In this document: positions 7,270 to 16,623 of the stretch, piece by piece
Numbering within the stretch: the first letter of the stretch is position 1
How the letters are laid out: the number at the start of each line of letters is the position of its first letter
Origin: an uncultured Bacteroidales bacterium
GTDB lineage: Bacteria; Bacteroidota; Bacteroidia; Bacteroidales; F082
NCBI GenBank assembly: GCA_946407975.1
Contig: CAMJQC010000013.1
Location: forward strand, 1-50,898
DNA: 50,898 bases
Direction: 5' to 3'
Notes under the pieces: generated by a model
What the model saw: only the letters and a program-made list of their open reading frames with translations
What the model was told of the DNA's origin: nothing
Database searches by the model: none
Program-made: the position numbers and the translations under genes

Positions 7270-9786
7270 ATGAAAAACATCTTTAAAACCACGCAGCAAC
7301 GTAATGCCTTTTCCATCGCCGTTGCCATTATCTGCTTTGCCCTCATCACACTCGTTTATTTCAGTCCCATTCTTGAAGGCAAACGCATCAAACAACATGA
7401 TATCGAGATGCATTTGGGCATGTCGCAGGAAATCAACCAATACCGTGAAGCCACTGGAGAACAGACACTCTGGACAAATTCTGCTTTTGGAGGCATGCCC
7501 GCGTGGAACATCTCCGTCAGACAAGACAGCAACCTGACCAATCCCATCTACAAAGGACTGTCTCTAGGCTTCCCCCACCCCATCGGCTCGGTTTTCATCG
7601 CCATGCTAGGCTTCTTTATCTTATTGTTAGTCTTGGATGTCGGCATCTGGGCCAGTTTCGTCGGCGCTCTAGCCTATGGACTCACCTCTTACCTTTTTAT
7701 CATCATCGGAGCGGGACACAATGCCAAGGCCATGGCTATGGCCTTTATGGCGCCTGTTTTAGCCGGCATCCTGCTCACTTACAAAGGGAAATACCTTTGG
7801 GGTGCACTATTGACCGCCTTAGCCGTCGCGTTCCAAGTCAGGACAGGGCACCTTCAGATCACCTATTATCTGTTCCTCATCGTCGCCATCCTCATCATTG
7901 CAGAATTCATCAGCGACCTCAAGGAAAAGAGACTTGGTCATTTCTTCAAAGCGTCAGGATGTCTAGTCCTGGCCGCCGTCATTGGCGTGTTGACCTGCTC
8001 CACAACGCTCTATGCCAATTATGAATTCGGCAAAGAGACTACCCGCGGCAAACCGGTGCTGACGCGCGACGTAGAGAACCAAACCAACGGCCTCGACCGA
8101 GACTACATCACACAATGGAGTTATGGAAAAGGTGAGACCTGGAGTTTGCTCATCCCCAATGCCAAAGGCGGTGCTTCCGCTTATATTGGCAACGACAACA
8201 AGTTACTTAAAGACGTCGACAGCCGCTTCCGTCAAAGCGTGGCGCAAAGCAATGCCTACTGGGGTGACCAGCCTGGGACCAGCGGCCCCGTTTATGTCGG
8301 TGCAATCGTGGTGTTTCTATTCGTCTTGGGCGCACTCGTCGTAAAAGGCAAAATGAAATGGGCGCTGCTCATCGCCACATTGCTTTCCATCCTGCTCAGC
8401 TGGGGCAAGAACTTTATGGGATTCACCAACTTCTTCCTTGATTATCTCCCTGGATATGACAAATTCCGAGCCGTTTCCATGACCTTGGTCATTGCCGAAA
8501 TCTGCATGCCTTTGTTAGGATTCATCGGATTGGCTGAGATACTCAAAGAGCCTGACGGATTCAAAAAGAACACCAAAAAATTCTATATCGCATTGGGCAT
8601 CACGGCGGGATTCTGCCTGCTGTTTTACATTGCACCCAAAGTGTTTTTCAACTTCCTCAGTCAAGGCGAAACAGACCAATTTGCGGCGATGGCCTCAGGC
8701 CAAGACGGCGCTCTCTATGCCAGCTTCGCTTCGCAACTTGAGTCGGTACGTGTGGCTATCTTCCGCAAAGACGCCCTCCGCAGTTTACTTTTCATCGTCT
8801 TGTCGGCCGTGCCCATCATACTCTTTGGAAAAGGCAAGCTCAAGGCTTTGCCTGCTTGCTTGATATTAGCCGCCTTGGTCATCATTGACATGTATCCTAT
8901 CGACAAACGTTACCTCAACAAGGACAACTTCATTTCGAAACGACAATACGAGAAGCCCTTCACGGCCAGCCAAGCCGACCAATTCATCCTCAACGACCCC
9001 GCTCTGGATTTCCGCGTCGTCAACCTCACCAAGGACGTTTTCAATGATGCCAGCACTTGTTATTTCCACAAATCTATCGGCGGCTATTCAGGCGCTAAGT
9101 TGCACCGTTATCAAGACATCATATCACAATACCTCAGCCCGGAAATCAGACAGTTCAATAACATCTTCAAGAACATCAACTCAGAAGAAAGCTTAAGAGA
9201 GCAAATGGAGCAGCAGAAAACGCTCAACATGCTGAACACAAAATATATCATCTTCGACCCCAACAGCCAACCCTTAGAGAATCCATGTGCTTTCGGCAAT
9301 GCATGGATAGTCACAGATATCCATTGGGTAGACTCGCCCAACGAAGAATTCGACGCCATCGCCAAAACCGAATTGCGCCAAACGGCTATTCTCAGCAGGG
9401 AATTTGAGCAAATGCTTGGAAACTTCCAGCCCAACGACAGTGTCACCGGACAGATCATACTTAACGAATACAAGCCTAACAAGCTCACATACAGCTTTAA
9501 TGCTAACGAAGATCAGCTTGTCGTCTTCTCTGAAATCTGGACCAGCAAAGGGTGGAAGATGACCATCGATGGACAAGAACAGCCTCTGCTTCGTGCCAAT
9601 TATCTGCTGAGAGCCGCCCATGTACCTGCTGGCCAACACCAGATCGTGATGGAATATGCACCTAAAGCTTGGAAGGTTGGCAACACCGTGTCGTTCGCCA
9701 GTTCTTTAGTGCTGATTCTGGGTCTAATAGGAGCCATTTCGTACGCTTTCACTTCGAAAAACAAAAAACAAAAAGCACAGGCATGA
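7270..9786 (+). CDS. YfhO-family large membrane protein
   Basis: An 838-residue multi-pass inner-membrane protein with about a dozen hydrophobic segments and a soluble C-terminal domain (about residues 570-800). YfhO proteins have a GT-C glycosyltransferase-like layout. In Firmicutes they take part in glycosylating lipoteichoic acid; in Bacteroidetes the role is not established. The first extracytoplasmic loop contains KQHDIEMHLG and then NSAFGGMPAW, the conserved region of Bacteroidetes YfhO proteins. The acidic EMH position could be catalytic, as in other GT-C enzymes, but this is inference. The gene overlaps the next glycosyltransferase by four bases (ATGA), so the two are translationally coupled, supporting a shared glycan pathway. 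Confidence 0.88.
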   Translation: MKNIFKTTQQRNAFSIAVAIICFALITLVYFSPILEGKRIKQHDIEMHLGMSQEINQYREATGEQTLWTNSAFGGMPAWNISVRQDSNLTNPIYKGLSLGFPHPIGSVFIAMLGFFILLLVLDVGIWASFVGALAYGLTSYLFIIIGAGHNAKAMAMAFMAPVLAGILLTYKGKYLWGALLTALAVAFQVRTGHLQITYYLFLIVAILIIAEFISDLKEKRLGHFFKASGCLVLAAVIGVLTCSTTLYANYEFGKETTRGKPVLTRDVENQTNGLDRDYITQWSYGKGETWSLLIPNAKGGASAYIGNDNKLLKDVDSRFRQSVAQSNAYWGDQPGTSGPVYVGAIVVFLFVLGALVVKGKMKWALLIATLLSILLSWGKNFMGFTNFFLDYLPGYDKFRAVSMTLVIAEICMPLLGFIGLAEILKEPDGFKKNTKKFYIALGITAGFCLLFYIAPKVFFNFLSQGETDQFAAMASGQDGALYASFASQLESVRVAIFRKDALRSLLFIVLSAVPIILFGKGKLKALPACLILAALVIIDMYPIDKRYLNKDNFISKRQYEKPFTASQADQFILNDPALDFRVVNLTKDVFNDASTCYFHKSIGGYSGAKLHRYQDIISQYLSPEIRQFNNIFKNINSEESLREQMEQQKTLNMLNTKYIIFDPNSQPLENPCAFGNAWIVTDIHWVDSPNEEFDAIAKTELRQTAILSREFEQMLGNFQPNDSVTGQIILNEYKPNKLTYSFNANEDQLVVFSEIWTSKGWKMTIDGQEQPLLRANYLLRAAHVPAGQHQIVMEYAPKAWKVGNTVSFASSLVLILGLIGAISYAFTSKNKKQKAQA

Positions 9787-11093
9787 AGCGTGTCCTGATC
9801 ATCACCTACTATTGGCCACCTTCAGGCGGCAGCGGCGTCCAGCGCTGGCTGAAGATGTCAAAATACCTGCCTGAAAATGGTTGGCAACCAGTGATTTACA
9901 CTACAGAAAACGCTGAATATCCGATAATTGACCCATCATTAGAAAAAGACGTACCGCCAGAAGCAGAAGTCATCAGGCGGCCTATATTTGAGCCCTACTC
10001 TTTCTATAAGAGATTCCTTGGCATCAAGAAAGACGAGACGGTCAAAGCAGGTTTCATCCGTGAAGAAGCGAAGAAAAAAGGATGGAAAGAGGGACTTGCC
10101 TTATGGATCAGGGGAAATCTGTTCATCCCAGACGCACGTCGCTGGTGGATAAAGCCTTCGGTACGATATCTGAAAAGCTATCTGAAAGAACATCCCGTCG
10201 ACGCCATCATCAGCACGGGACCGCCCCACTCCATGCATCTGATCGCCATGAAACTGAAGGAAGCATTCGGACTGCCATGGATTGCCGACTTCCGCGACCC
10301 CTGGACAGAGATCGACTACTACAAGGATCTGAAACTCGGCAAACGAGCCGACAGAAAACAGCATCAGAAGGAGCATGCCGTACTCACTAATGCCAATCAA
10401 GTAGTGGTCGTCAGCCACGACATGAAGAACAGCTTTGACCACTTGGACGCACGAAAGACGAAAGTCATCATGAACGGGTACGACTGGACTCCTTCTGAAA
10501 TGCAACAAAACATAAGCCTTTCAGAACGTTTCACCCTATCCCACGTCGGAGTGCTCGGAAGCAACCGGAATTTTCCAATCTTCTGGGAAACCGTCAAGGA
10601 ACTGGCTAATGAGAACCTTGACTTCAAAAACAGTCTCGACCTTCAACTCATCGGTCAGGTTGATCATTCCATCATCGAAACCATAGAGGCCAACGGACTC
10701 AAAGACAAAGTCAGCATCATCCCCTATATCCCTCATGCCGAGGTCATCAGGAAACAACAAAGTTCCCAGGTGCTTCTGCTTTTCATAAACAATACTCCCA
10801 ACGCAAAAGGCATTTTGACTGGAAAACTCTTTGAATACCTCGCAACAGCTCGCCCCATCCTTTGCATCGGTCCCGAAGATGGTGACGCCGCCAGAATCAT
10901 CAGTGAAAACAAAGCAGGATACACCGTTGGCTTTCAACAAAAAGAAGAGATGAAGGAAACCATCAAAATGCTTTTTGATCTCTACCAGAAAGGAGAACTT
11001 ACAGGCAACAAAAACCTCTCCATATCGAATTTTTCAAGAGAATCATTGACCAAACAATATGTAGCTGCATTAAACGAAGAGATCCATGGATAA
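9783..11093 (+). CDS. Glycosyltransferase, GT4-like
   Basis: A GT-B fold glycosyltransferase of 436 residues. It starts MKRVLIITYYWPPSGGSGVQ; the glycine-rich loop after the first strand is typical of the N-terminal acceptor domain. The STGPPHS and WIADFRDPW motifs (near 137-170) mark the Glyco_trans_4 subgroup often found in capsule and LPS loci. The C-terminal donor domain has GKLFEYLATARPIL (near residue 343), the usual nucleotide-sugar binding helix, with the glutamate in FEYLA. An in-frame opening reaches back to 9669, inside the YfhO gene, and is rejected; the ATGA overlap gives the start. It also overlaps the following methyltransferase by 8 bases. Confidence 0.88.
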   Translation: MKRVLIITYYWPPSGGSGVQRWLKMSKYLPENGWQPVIYTTENAEYPIIDPSLEKDVPPEAEVIRRPIFEPYSFYKRFLGIKKDETVKAGFIREEAKKKGWKEGLALWIRGNLFIPDARRWWIKPSVRYLKSYLKEHPVDAIISTGPPHSMHLIAMKLKEAFGLPWIADFRDPWTEIDYYKDLKLGKRADRKQHQKEHAVLTNANQVVVVSHDMKNSFDHLDARKTKVIMNGYDWTPSEMQQNISLSERFTLSHVGVLGSNRNFPIFWETVKELANENLDFKNSLDLQLIGQVDHSIIETIEANGLKDKVSIIPYIPHAEVIRKQQSSQVLLLFINNTPNAKGILTGKLFEYLATARPILCIGPEDGDAARIISENKAGYTVGFQQKEEMKETIKMLFDLYQKGELTGNKNLSISNFSRESLTKQYVAALNEEIHG

Positions 11094-11712
11094 GGAATAC
11101 TGGAAAAGAATATACCAAAAACAAAATGAGGAAACCCTGCCATCACTCTTTGCTCGGAGTGTCACCGAACGACTGGATGTTGCAGGAAAAAGAATCATCG
11201 AACTGGGCTGTGGGAACGGGCGCGATGCCATCCACTTCGCAAACCATGACGCCATCGTCACCGCCATCGACCAGTGCGATAATATGATCGAGACTTTACA
11301 ATACAGGTTTCAAAGAGTTGAGACCCTCCAATTCGAATGTTGTGACTTCACCATGTTGGCTGATGGAGAACCATATGACCTCGTCTTTTCACGCTTTACC
11401 CTTCATTCCATCTCGGAGGAGCAAGAAACGAATGTGTTGAATTGGACCATACGGAATCTGAAGCCTGGCGGACATTTATGCATAGAAGCCAGAGGACAGA
11501 AAAACGAGATCTACAGAATCGGGCAGCCCGTTATAGACGAACCTGATGCTTTCATCCTTGACGGACACTATCGTAGATTCATCAACTTTAATAGTTTTTG
11601 CAAAAAACTGGAACATATTGGTTTCAACATAGAATATGCCGCCGAGCAAAAGGGATTTGCTCCTTTCAACGGTGACGATGAAACGTACATGAGAATTGTG
11701 GCTTCAAAATAA
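11086..11712 (+). CDS. Class I SAM methyltransferase
   Basis: A 208-residue methyltransferase. Motif I IIELGCGNGRDA (residues 37-48) binds the methionine part of SAM, and TAIDQCDNMIE supplies the acidic residue for the ribose. The later motifs DLVFSRFTLHSI and LKPGGHLCIEARG are in the expected order and place it near the Methyltransf_25/TehB-like group. The start overlaps the preceding glycosyltransferase by 8 bases and the LicD gene follows after 6 bases, so it belongs to the glycan operon and may methylate a sugar. The acceptor is not known. Confidence 0.85.
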   Translation: MDKEYWKRIYQKQNEETLPSLFARSVTERLDVAGKRIIELGCGNGRDAIHFANHDAIVTAIDQCDNMIETLQYRFQRVETLQFECCDFTMLADGEPYDLVFSRFTLHSISEEQETNVLNWTIRNLKPGGHLCIEARGQKNEIYRIGQPVIDEPDAFILDGHYRRFINFNSFCKKLEHIGFNIEYAAEQKGFAPFNGDDETYMRIVASK

Positions 11713-11718
11713 ACGGAA

Positions 11719-12513
11719 ATGGAAGATTTTTCTCAATACAACGGTGAAGATACTGTCCTCAGGAAAATGCAGTTGCGCATATTGGACATTCTTGTTGAGA
11801 TAGACAAAGTGTGCAGAAAACATGATCTAAAGTATTGGATCGATTTCGGAACGCTTCTTGGTGCCGTTCGCCATGGAGGGTTCATCCCTTGGGATGACGA
11901 CCTCGACATCGCAATGCCTACGGAAGATTTCAAAAGATTCATCGAAATCGCTCCTTTGGAACTTCCAAAGACCTTATTCGTTCAAACAAAAGTCACCGAC
12001 CCGTCCTATCGATCCACTTTGTGCAAAGTCAGGGACACTCGATCTTTCTTCATCACCCAATACGAAGACTTTACCAGAGACTACCACAAAGGCCTCTATG
12101 TAGATGTTTTCGAAGTCGTACCCTACCCAAAAGTTGCCAAAAAGACTCAAAAAACAATCATGCGTTGGCTGAAAAAAACCTATTTCTTCAAAACCGTCAA
12201 ACAAGATGTGAACTTTAAAAATCTTCTCGCCACAATCACTTTCCCCATAATCAAAGCGGCATTCAACCTCGCATGGGGAGCAGCATGTTTGAAGCCCAAG
12301 ACCAAGTTGGGTTACGAAAAGCATTTCAGCCCATACGGAAACTCATACGATAAATCTATGGTATTTCCTTTGTCAGAAATTCAATTCGAAGGGAAAAACT
12401 TCATGGCTCCAAACGATCCAGACCGATATCTCACCTCTATTTACGGAGATTACATGAAAATCCCTCCAAGGGAGAAACGCATCACGCACATTATCTACGT
12501 CGACATCCATTAA
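11719..12513 (+). CDS. LicD-family phosphotransferase
   Basis: A 264-residue member of the LicD family, which has a nucleotidyltransferase-like fold and transfers phosphocholine or another phospho-alcohol onto surface glycans. Residues 42-64 carry the hallmark DFGTLLGAVRHGG followed by FIPWDDDLDIAM, with the acidic DDDLD metal site intact. The N-terminal helix (LRILDILVEIDKVCRKHDLKYW) is also typical. It sits between a methyltransferase (6 bases) and a glycosyltransferase (3 bases), so it is part of the same transcript. No choline kinase or cytidylyltransferase (LicA, LicC) is nearby, so a phosphocholine product is not shown. Confidence 0.88.
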   Translation: MEDFSQYNGEDTVLRKMQLRILDILVEIDKVCRKHDLKYWIDFGTLLGAVRHGGFIPWDDDLDIAMPTEDFKRFIEIAPLELPKTLFVQTKVTDPSYRSTLCKVRDTRSFFITQYEDFTRDYHKGLYVDVFEVVPYPKVAKKTQKTIMRWLKKTYFFKTVKQDVNFKNLLATITFPIIKAAFNLAWGAACLKPKTKLGYEKHFSPYGNSYDKSMVFPLSEIQFEGKNFMAPNDPDRYLTSIYGDYMKIPPREKRITHIIYVDIH

Positions 12514-12516
12514 ACA

Positions 12517-13638
12517 ATGAAAATAGCACTGATTTCAAGAGGAATGCCTTCACAGCAATATCCCTTGTATGGTATTTTCGAGTTCGACCAAGCCAAAGCA
12601 CTTGCTAAGGCGGGACATGAGGTATCGTTTGTTGCCATTGATTTTAGAGAAGCTAAGTTCAAGAGACGCCATGGCCTTTTTGCCTATGATAAAGACGGGG
12701 TTCACATTTTCGAACTATCCTTGCCAATCGGCGCCTACAGGCGAGGAATCCCCTTGTTGCAAAGACTACTGCTTATCCCCTTTCGCGCCATGATCAAAAA
12801 ACATGGCCTCCCCGACCTGATACATGCCCATTTCTATTTCATCGGCAATATCGCTTCCATTATAAAAAAGAGATACCACACCCCGTTAATTATCACAGAA
12901 CATAGCAGCAAACTCAACAAAAACATTCAGGAAATCAGCGATCTAGATAAGAAAATTGCCACCTCAGCCTATCGTTCCTGTGATAGATTAATCTGCGTCT
13001 CGGAAGCACTTCAAGAAAGGATCCTCAGCAATTTCAAGTGCCAAAGTAAAGTGGCTTTCAACATAGTTGACACCAATCTTTTCCATTGCCAAAACCAAGC
13101 GAAAAGGCTGCCGCCCTTCATTTACGTTTCGGTAGGCAACCTGACTCCTAACAAAAGCTTCGACAAACTTATTGAAGCATTTAGCATGGCTCAAGATAAC
13201 GCCAGACTCATCATCATCGGCGATGGCCCTGAAAGAGAAAAGTTGAAGCAACATATAGCCGTTCTCGGACTTGAGGCAAAAGTCTCGTTAAAAGGTCAGT
13301 TAGACCGGCAAAAGATCAACGACATTTACCAAGAAAGTCACGTCTTCGCTCTAGCCTCTGAAAGCGAGACCTTTGGAGTCAGCTTCGTAGAAGCCTTATA
13401 CGCAGGGTTGCCTGTCATCGCCACACGTTGCGGTGGCCCCGAGAGTTTCGTCAATAGTAGCAATGGCTTGCTCGTCCCTGTCAACGACACAAAAGCCCTT
13501 GCAGAGGCAATGATAAAAATCAGAGAAAACTATAGCTCTTACGACTTAAAAGGAATCTCCTCAGAATGCAAGAGGCGATTCTCACCCGAAAGCATTGCCA
13601 GCACTCTTGTAGAAATCTATCAATCGCTATTCCTTTAA
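12517..13638 (+). CDS. Family 4 glycosyltransferase
   Basis: A retaining GT-B glycosyltransferase of 373 residues. The start MKIALISRGMPS and the acceptor-domain motif DLIHAHFYFIGNIASI (residues 101-116) are typical. The donor domain begins with VSVGNLTPNKSFDKLIEAF (near residue 205). It has IIGDGPEREKL, then SETFGVSFVEALYAGLPVIAT with the E-x7-E pair that binds the nucleotide sugar. It ends the plus-strand cluster 17 bases before the converging flippase gene, with no visible terminator in the gap, so transcripts may run into each other. Possible role: adding a hexose to the same surface glycan. Confidence 0.9.
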   Translation: MKIALISRGMPSQQYPLYGIFEFDQAKALAKAGHEVSFVAIDFREAKFKRRHGLFAYDKDGVHIFELSLPIGAYRRGIPLLQRLLLIPFRAMIKKHGLPDLIHAHFYFIGNIASIIKKRYHTPLIITEHSSKLNKNIQEISDLDKKIATSAYRSCDRLICVSEALQERILSNFKCQSKVAFNIVDTNLFHCQNQAKRLPPFIYVSVGNLTPNKSFDKLIEAFSMAQDNARLIIIGDGPEREKLKQHIAVLGLEAKVSLKGQLDRQKINDIYQESHVFALASESETFGVSFVEALYAGLPVIATRCGGPESFVNSSNGLLVPVNDTKALAEAMIKIRENYSSYDLKGISSECKRRFSPESIASTLVEIYQSLFL

Positions 13639-13655
13639 CGCATATCAATAGCGGT

Positions 13656-15206
13656 CTATTCCGTCTTTCTTCCTGAAAGGGCTCCCAAGACCTTTTCTAT
13701 TACAGCATTTACCGATTGTGAAATCTTAAGCTTGTAAACAACCAAAATGCCCAAAACAACTAAAACCAACGACCTCAAAACCCCTTCCACCAAGGCACCA
13801 ACTGACACCTTCCAAATATGCGCTTCACCAAACAATGAGATAATAGGCTGCGTAAGCGTACGCTCCCACAGCAAATCGAGTGCAAACAAGACTACGATAA
13901 CAAGCAACACCTTCAGATGTCCAAAAGCAAGTGGTGACGTGCCGATTTTCCAACGAATGAGAGCAAGCAGTAACAGATAATGCAAGGTGTAGGCGAACAA
14001 AGTAGCCAAGGCCGCACCGTTCATGCCCCAGACAGGTATCAGCTTTAGATTCAGGATAATCGCTAGAACGGTGAGCAAGATGGTGAAAAACAGCGAGTAA
14101 TAATAGATTTTGGAATAGCTCAGCACCGTGACGCCCACATTCAATGTGGAATTGATCAATCGGCTGATGCCGATGATAAACACCACCCATTTTCCGGCCT
14201 GATAGATCGATCCATGAGGCATTATGCTGAATACCAAATCGATATTGATCCAGATAAGGAAGAAAATAAACGACCCTACCAAAAACTGATGGAGCGAAAC
14301 GCTCTTGCACACGCGGTCGGCTTCTTTGATGTCGCCATCCGACATGGCCTGAGATATCTGCGGTTTGCTAATGGCGCCTAAGGAACGATATGGCATCTCG
14401 ACTAAAACAGCAATATAAGTGGCAATAGTGAAAATACCTGTCGCAAACAGGCCGTCCATGCCCGCCAAAAAATACTTGTTGAGCATCGGAGTAATACTGC
14501 CCGACAAAGCTGCTGCCACCATGAACAGCGTGTAAAGCAGGAAATCGCGTTTCAACTTTGGGGTGATGAACTTTCGGTCGATCTTAAACGAAACACGCTG
14601 CAAAGAAAACAGGTAAACGACATTGATAAGCGTCGCCAAGGCATAGCTGATGCAGAAGGCAATGACCATGCCTCGCAGCGAAATTACATGAAACCCATAA
14701 AGGAGATAAATCACCAGTGCCATCACCCGGAGGCCGACCTCACGCATAAACCTCGGCACAACAATGCGCATCAGTAGGTTGGAGTTGGTCTCAAACACGG
14801 CCAGATACAGCATAAAGAAAGCCAACGGGATTACGAAATAGATATAATCGACAAAGAGCTTTGACTTTTCAGAAAAATAATCGGCTATAGCGCCTTTGAA
14901 AAGGAAAAAGGCTACTAAAAAGATGGCGAATCCGATTAATGGGACCAGCAGCGTCCAGCCGAAGAACCCATTATCACGGTTTTCGGGATCCTTAAAAGCA
15001 GGATAGTAACGGATAGCAGAATTGCAAGTGCCCAGTTGCGCCAGTCCCGAAAACAGCACCGCCGACTGGATCAGCACATCGACAAGTCCGATTTCGTCTG
15101 GAGCAAGATATTTGGTCTGTATGAAAAAGGTGGTGATAACGCCCACCGCCACACCCAGATAGGTAGCTATCGTTCCCTTGATACTCTGTCTTGCAATGAT
15201 GCCCAT
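13656..15206 (-). CDS. Polysaccharide flippase, Wzx-like (MOP superfamily)
   Basis: A 516-residue protein with about 14 transmembrane helices that would flip undecaprenyl-linked oligosaccharide across the inner membrane. The N-terminus IARQSIKGTIATYLGVAVGVI and the TKYLAPDEIGLVDV motif after the first helix are characteristic of Bacteroidetes polysaccharide-biosynthesis flippases. It converges on the glycosyltransferase run and probably serves the same glycan, though they are on different strands. It lies 10 bases after the YihY-type gene, so the two probably form a minus-strand operon, read from the promoter before that gene. Confidence 0.88.
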   Translation of the reverse strand: MGIIARQSIKGTIATYLGVAVGVITTFFIQTKYLAPDEIGLVDVLIQSAVLFSGLAQLGTCNSAIRYYPAFKDPENRDNGFFGWTLLVPLIGFAIFLVAFFLFKGAIADYFSEKSKLFVDYIYFVIPLAFFMLYLAVFETNSNLLMRIVVPRFMREVGLRVMALVIYLLYGFHVISLRGMVIAFCISYALATLINVVYLFSLQRVSFKIDRKFITPKLKRDFLLYTLFMVAAALSGSITPMLNKYFLAGMDGLFATGIFTIATYIAVLVEMPYRSLGAISKPQISQAMSDGDIKEADRVCKSVSLHQFLVGSFIFFLIWINIDLVFSIMPHGSIYQAGKWVVFIIGISRLINSTLNVGVTVLSYSKIYYYSLFFTILLTVLAIILNLKLIPVWGMNGAALATLFAYTLHYLLLLALIRWKIGTSPLAFGHLKVLLVIVVLFALDLLWERTLTQPIISLFGEAHIWKVSVGALVEGVLRSLVLVVLGILVVYKLKISQSVNAVIEKVLGALSGRKTE

Positions 15207-15216
15207 AACGTATCAG

Positions 15217-16545
15217 TTATGCTTTATACTCGCCTTTGATGCCCGCCTGATCATCAATCGGTGAATCAAGTTTTTGATTCTCAGCTTCTTTCTGTTCCTT
15301 CTCAACATAGCCCAAATATGCCCTGATGATAAGGTTGTAGTCCTCGCTCTCCTCTTCCAACTTGCTGATAATGGCATTTTCTTCCTCTATGCTCTTTTTC
15401 AGCGATTCGATACGCTGATCACGGTATTCGATGGCCGACTGGTAGGACTGGATATGTTTACGGAGGTCGTCGATGACGATTTGCTTCTGTCGGGTCCGGT
15501 TCTCGGTCTCACTCAGTTTAAAAGCCTCACGACGGATGCCCGAATTCAGGTCGTTACCGGCAAGAATCAAGATGGCCACCACCCAAATCCACAGCATCAG
15601 GATGATAAGCGTCCCGATAGAGCCATACAAAACATTATAGCGAGAGAAATTCGAGATATAGAGATTGAAGCCTATCGTACCCAAGACAAACAAAGTCGTG
15701 GTCAAAATCGTGCCTGGGCTGAAGATCACAAATTCACGGTATTTCTGCCCTTTGCGACCAGGATGTTTGCGCAATTTGATGTAATGCTCGTTGTATTTGA
15801 CATTGCCAAAATAATACAGCAAAGCCACACCGAAGCACAAGGCAAAAATGGAGACAATCCAACGCAAAAGGTTAAACAAGAAAAACACAAACGAACGTCC
15901 TTGGATCACCTCATGACTCACAAGGAAGCGCAACGCGGTTCCGCCTAACGAGATCAGCAACACTGAAAGCACAAGCAAAAAGCCTATGATCAGCAACATG
16001 ATAATAGCAAACAGCCTTTGTTGCAACCATCCTTTTAACGTTAGGTTTTTCGAGGTCACATAATTGGCATACACATTACGGAACCCGTTAAAAAAGGCCA
16101 CTACGCCACTGGAACCGAACACCAAGCAAAGAACAATACTCAACGAAAGCAAACCATCATGAGGCTGGTTCATGATACCGTCAATCGTTTTGGTGACGAA
16201 ATCCAGCGTTCCTGATGGGATCAGGAAGTCACGCATCAGCATTATCACACGCTCATAGAGATGCGGAATGGGAATATAAGGAATCAGCGTGAAGAAGAAA
16301 AGGACAAGCGGGAACAGGGCGACAAAAAAGTTGAACGCCACGCCTGCCGCACGGTCAACGGTACGTCCCTTCGTAAACACCTTGATGAAATTAAGCAGCA
16401 CATCAAGTAAGGGCAGTCTGGTGCCTGGGAAATACACCCGACGCAAGAAGTTGTCCTCACGGTAATACCATTCCCGCAAAGCTTCCAGCTTCGACTGAAA
16501 CCATCGAGTCAAACGACCCGGCTTCTTTTTTTCTTCCTTTTCCAT
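15217..16545 (-). CDS. YihY/virulence factor BrkB family membrane protein
   Basis: A 442-residue inner-membrane protein of the YihY (UPF0761, BrkB-like) family, which was once mislabelled ribonuclease BN. Early features include GRTVDRAAGVAFNFFVALFPLVLFF, whose AxAFxFFxALFP core is the family mark, and six transmembrane segments. The last 90 or so residues form a charged coiled coil (many E, K, R, Q; about residues 350-425), an extension beyond the usual 300-residue core. I start at the ATG at 16545 (MEKEEKKK). An upstream ATG at 16590 would extend the protein by 15 residues, but the -7 box at 16569-16576 lies inside that extension. Its role is uncertain; envelope homeostasis has been suggested for relatives. 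Confidence 0.85.
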   Translation of the reverse strand: MEKEEKKKPGRLTRWFQSKLEALREWYYREDNFLRRVYFPGTRLPLLDVLLNFIKVFTKGRTVDRAAGVAFNFFVALFPLVLFFFTLIPYIPIPHLYERVIMLMRDFLIPSGTLDFVTKTIDGIMNQPHDGLLSLSIVLCLVFGSSGVVAFFNGFRNVYANYVTSKNLTLKGWLQQRLFAIIMLLIIGFLLVLSVLLISLGGTALRFLVSHEVIQGRSFVFFLFNLLRWIVSIFALCFGVALLYYFGNVKYNEHYIKLRKHPGRKGQKYREFVIFSPGTILTTTLFVLGTIGFNLYISNFSRYNVLYGSIGTLIILMLWIWVVAILILAGNDLNSGIRREAFKLSETENRTRQKQIVIDDLRKHIQSYQSAIEYRDQRIESLKKSIEEENAIISKLEEESEDYNLIIRAYLGYVEKEQKEAENQKLDSPIDDQAGIKGEYKA

Positions 16546-16568
16546 GGATGCAAACACATTCAAACTTG

Positions 16569-16576
16569 CAAAAATA
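16569..16576 (-). promoter_or_regulatory. -7 box of the YihY-flippase operon
   Basis: On the minus strand TATTTTTG matches TAnnTTTG and lies 23 bases before the ATG at 16545. It decides the start of the gene, because transcripts from it would exclude the ATG at 16590. Confidence 0.6.
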
Positions 16577-16607
16577 AAGGATTTCGACAAATGAAATGAA
16601 AAAAACG

Positions 16608-16615
16608 TAATTTTG
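16608..16615 (+). promoter_or_regulatory. -7 box of rseC, very close to the start codon
   Basis: TAATTTTG matches TAnnTTTG. Only 8 bases separate it from the ATG at 16624, so the mRNA would have almost no leader. A weak TTCG at 16583-16586 is the only -33 candidate. Confidence 0.55.
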
Positions 16616-16623
16616 CCCTCATT

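Noticed and set aside
9669..9782. Earlier start of the second glycosyltransferase
   Set aside because: It lies inside the YfhO coding region in another frame; the ATGA overlap is the natural start.
11719..12513. Phosphocholine decoration by the LicD-like protein
   Set aside because: No choline kinase, transporter or cytidylyltransferase is nearby; LicD relatives transfer other groups as well.
15217..16545. Ribonuclease BN
   Set aside because: That label for the YihY family is a historical error; it is a membrane protein without nuclease motifs.
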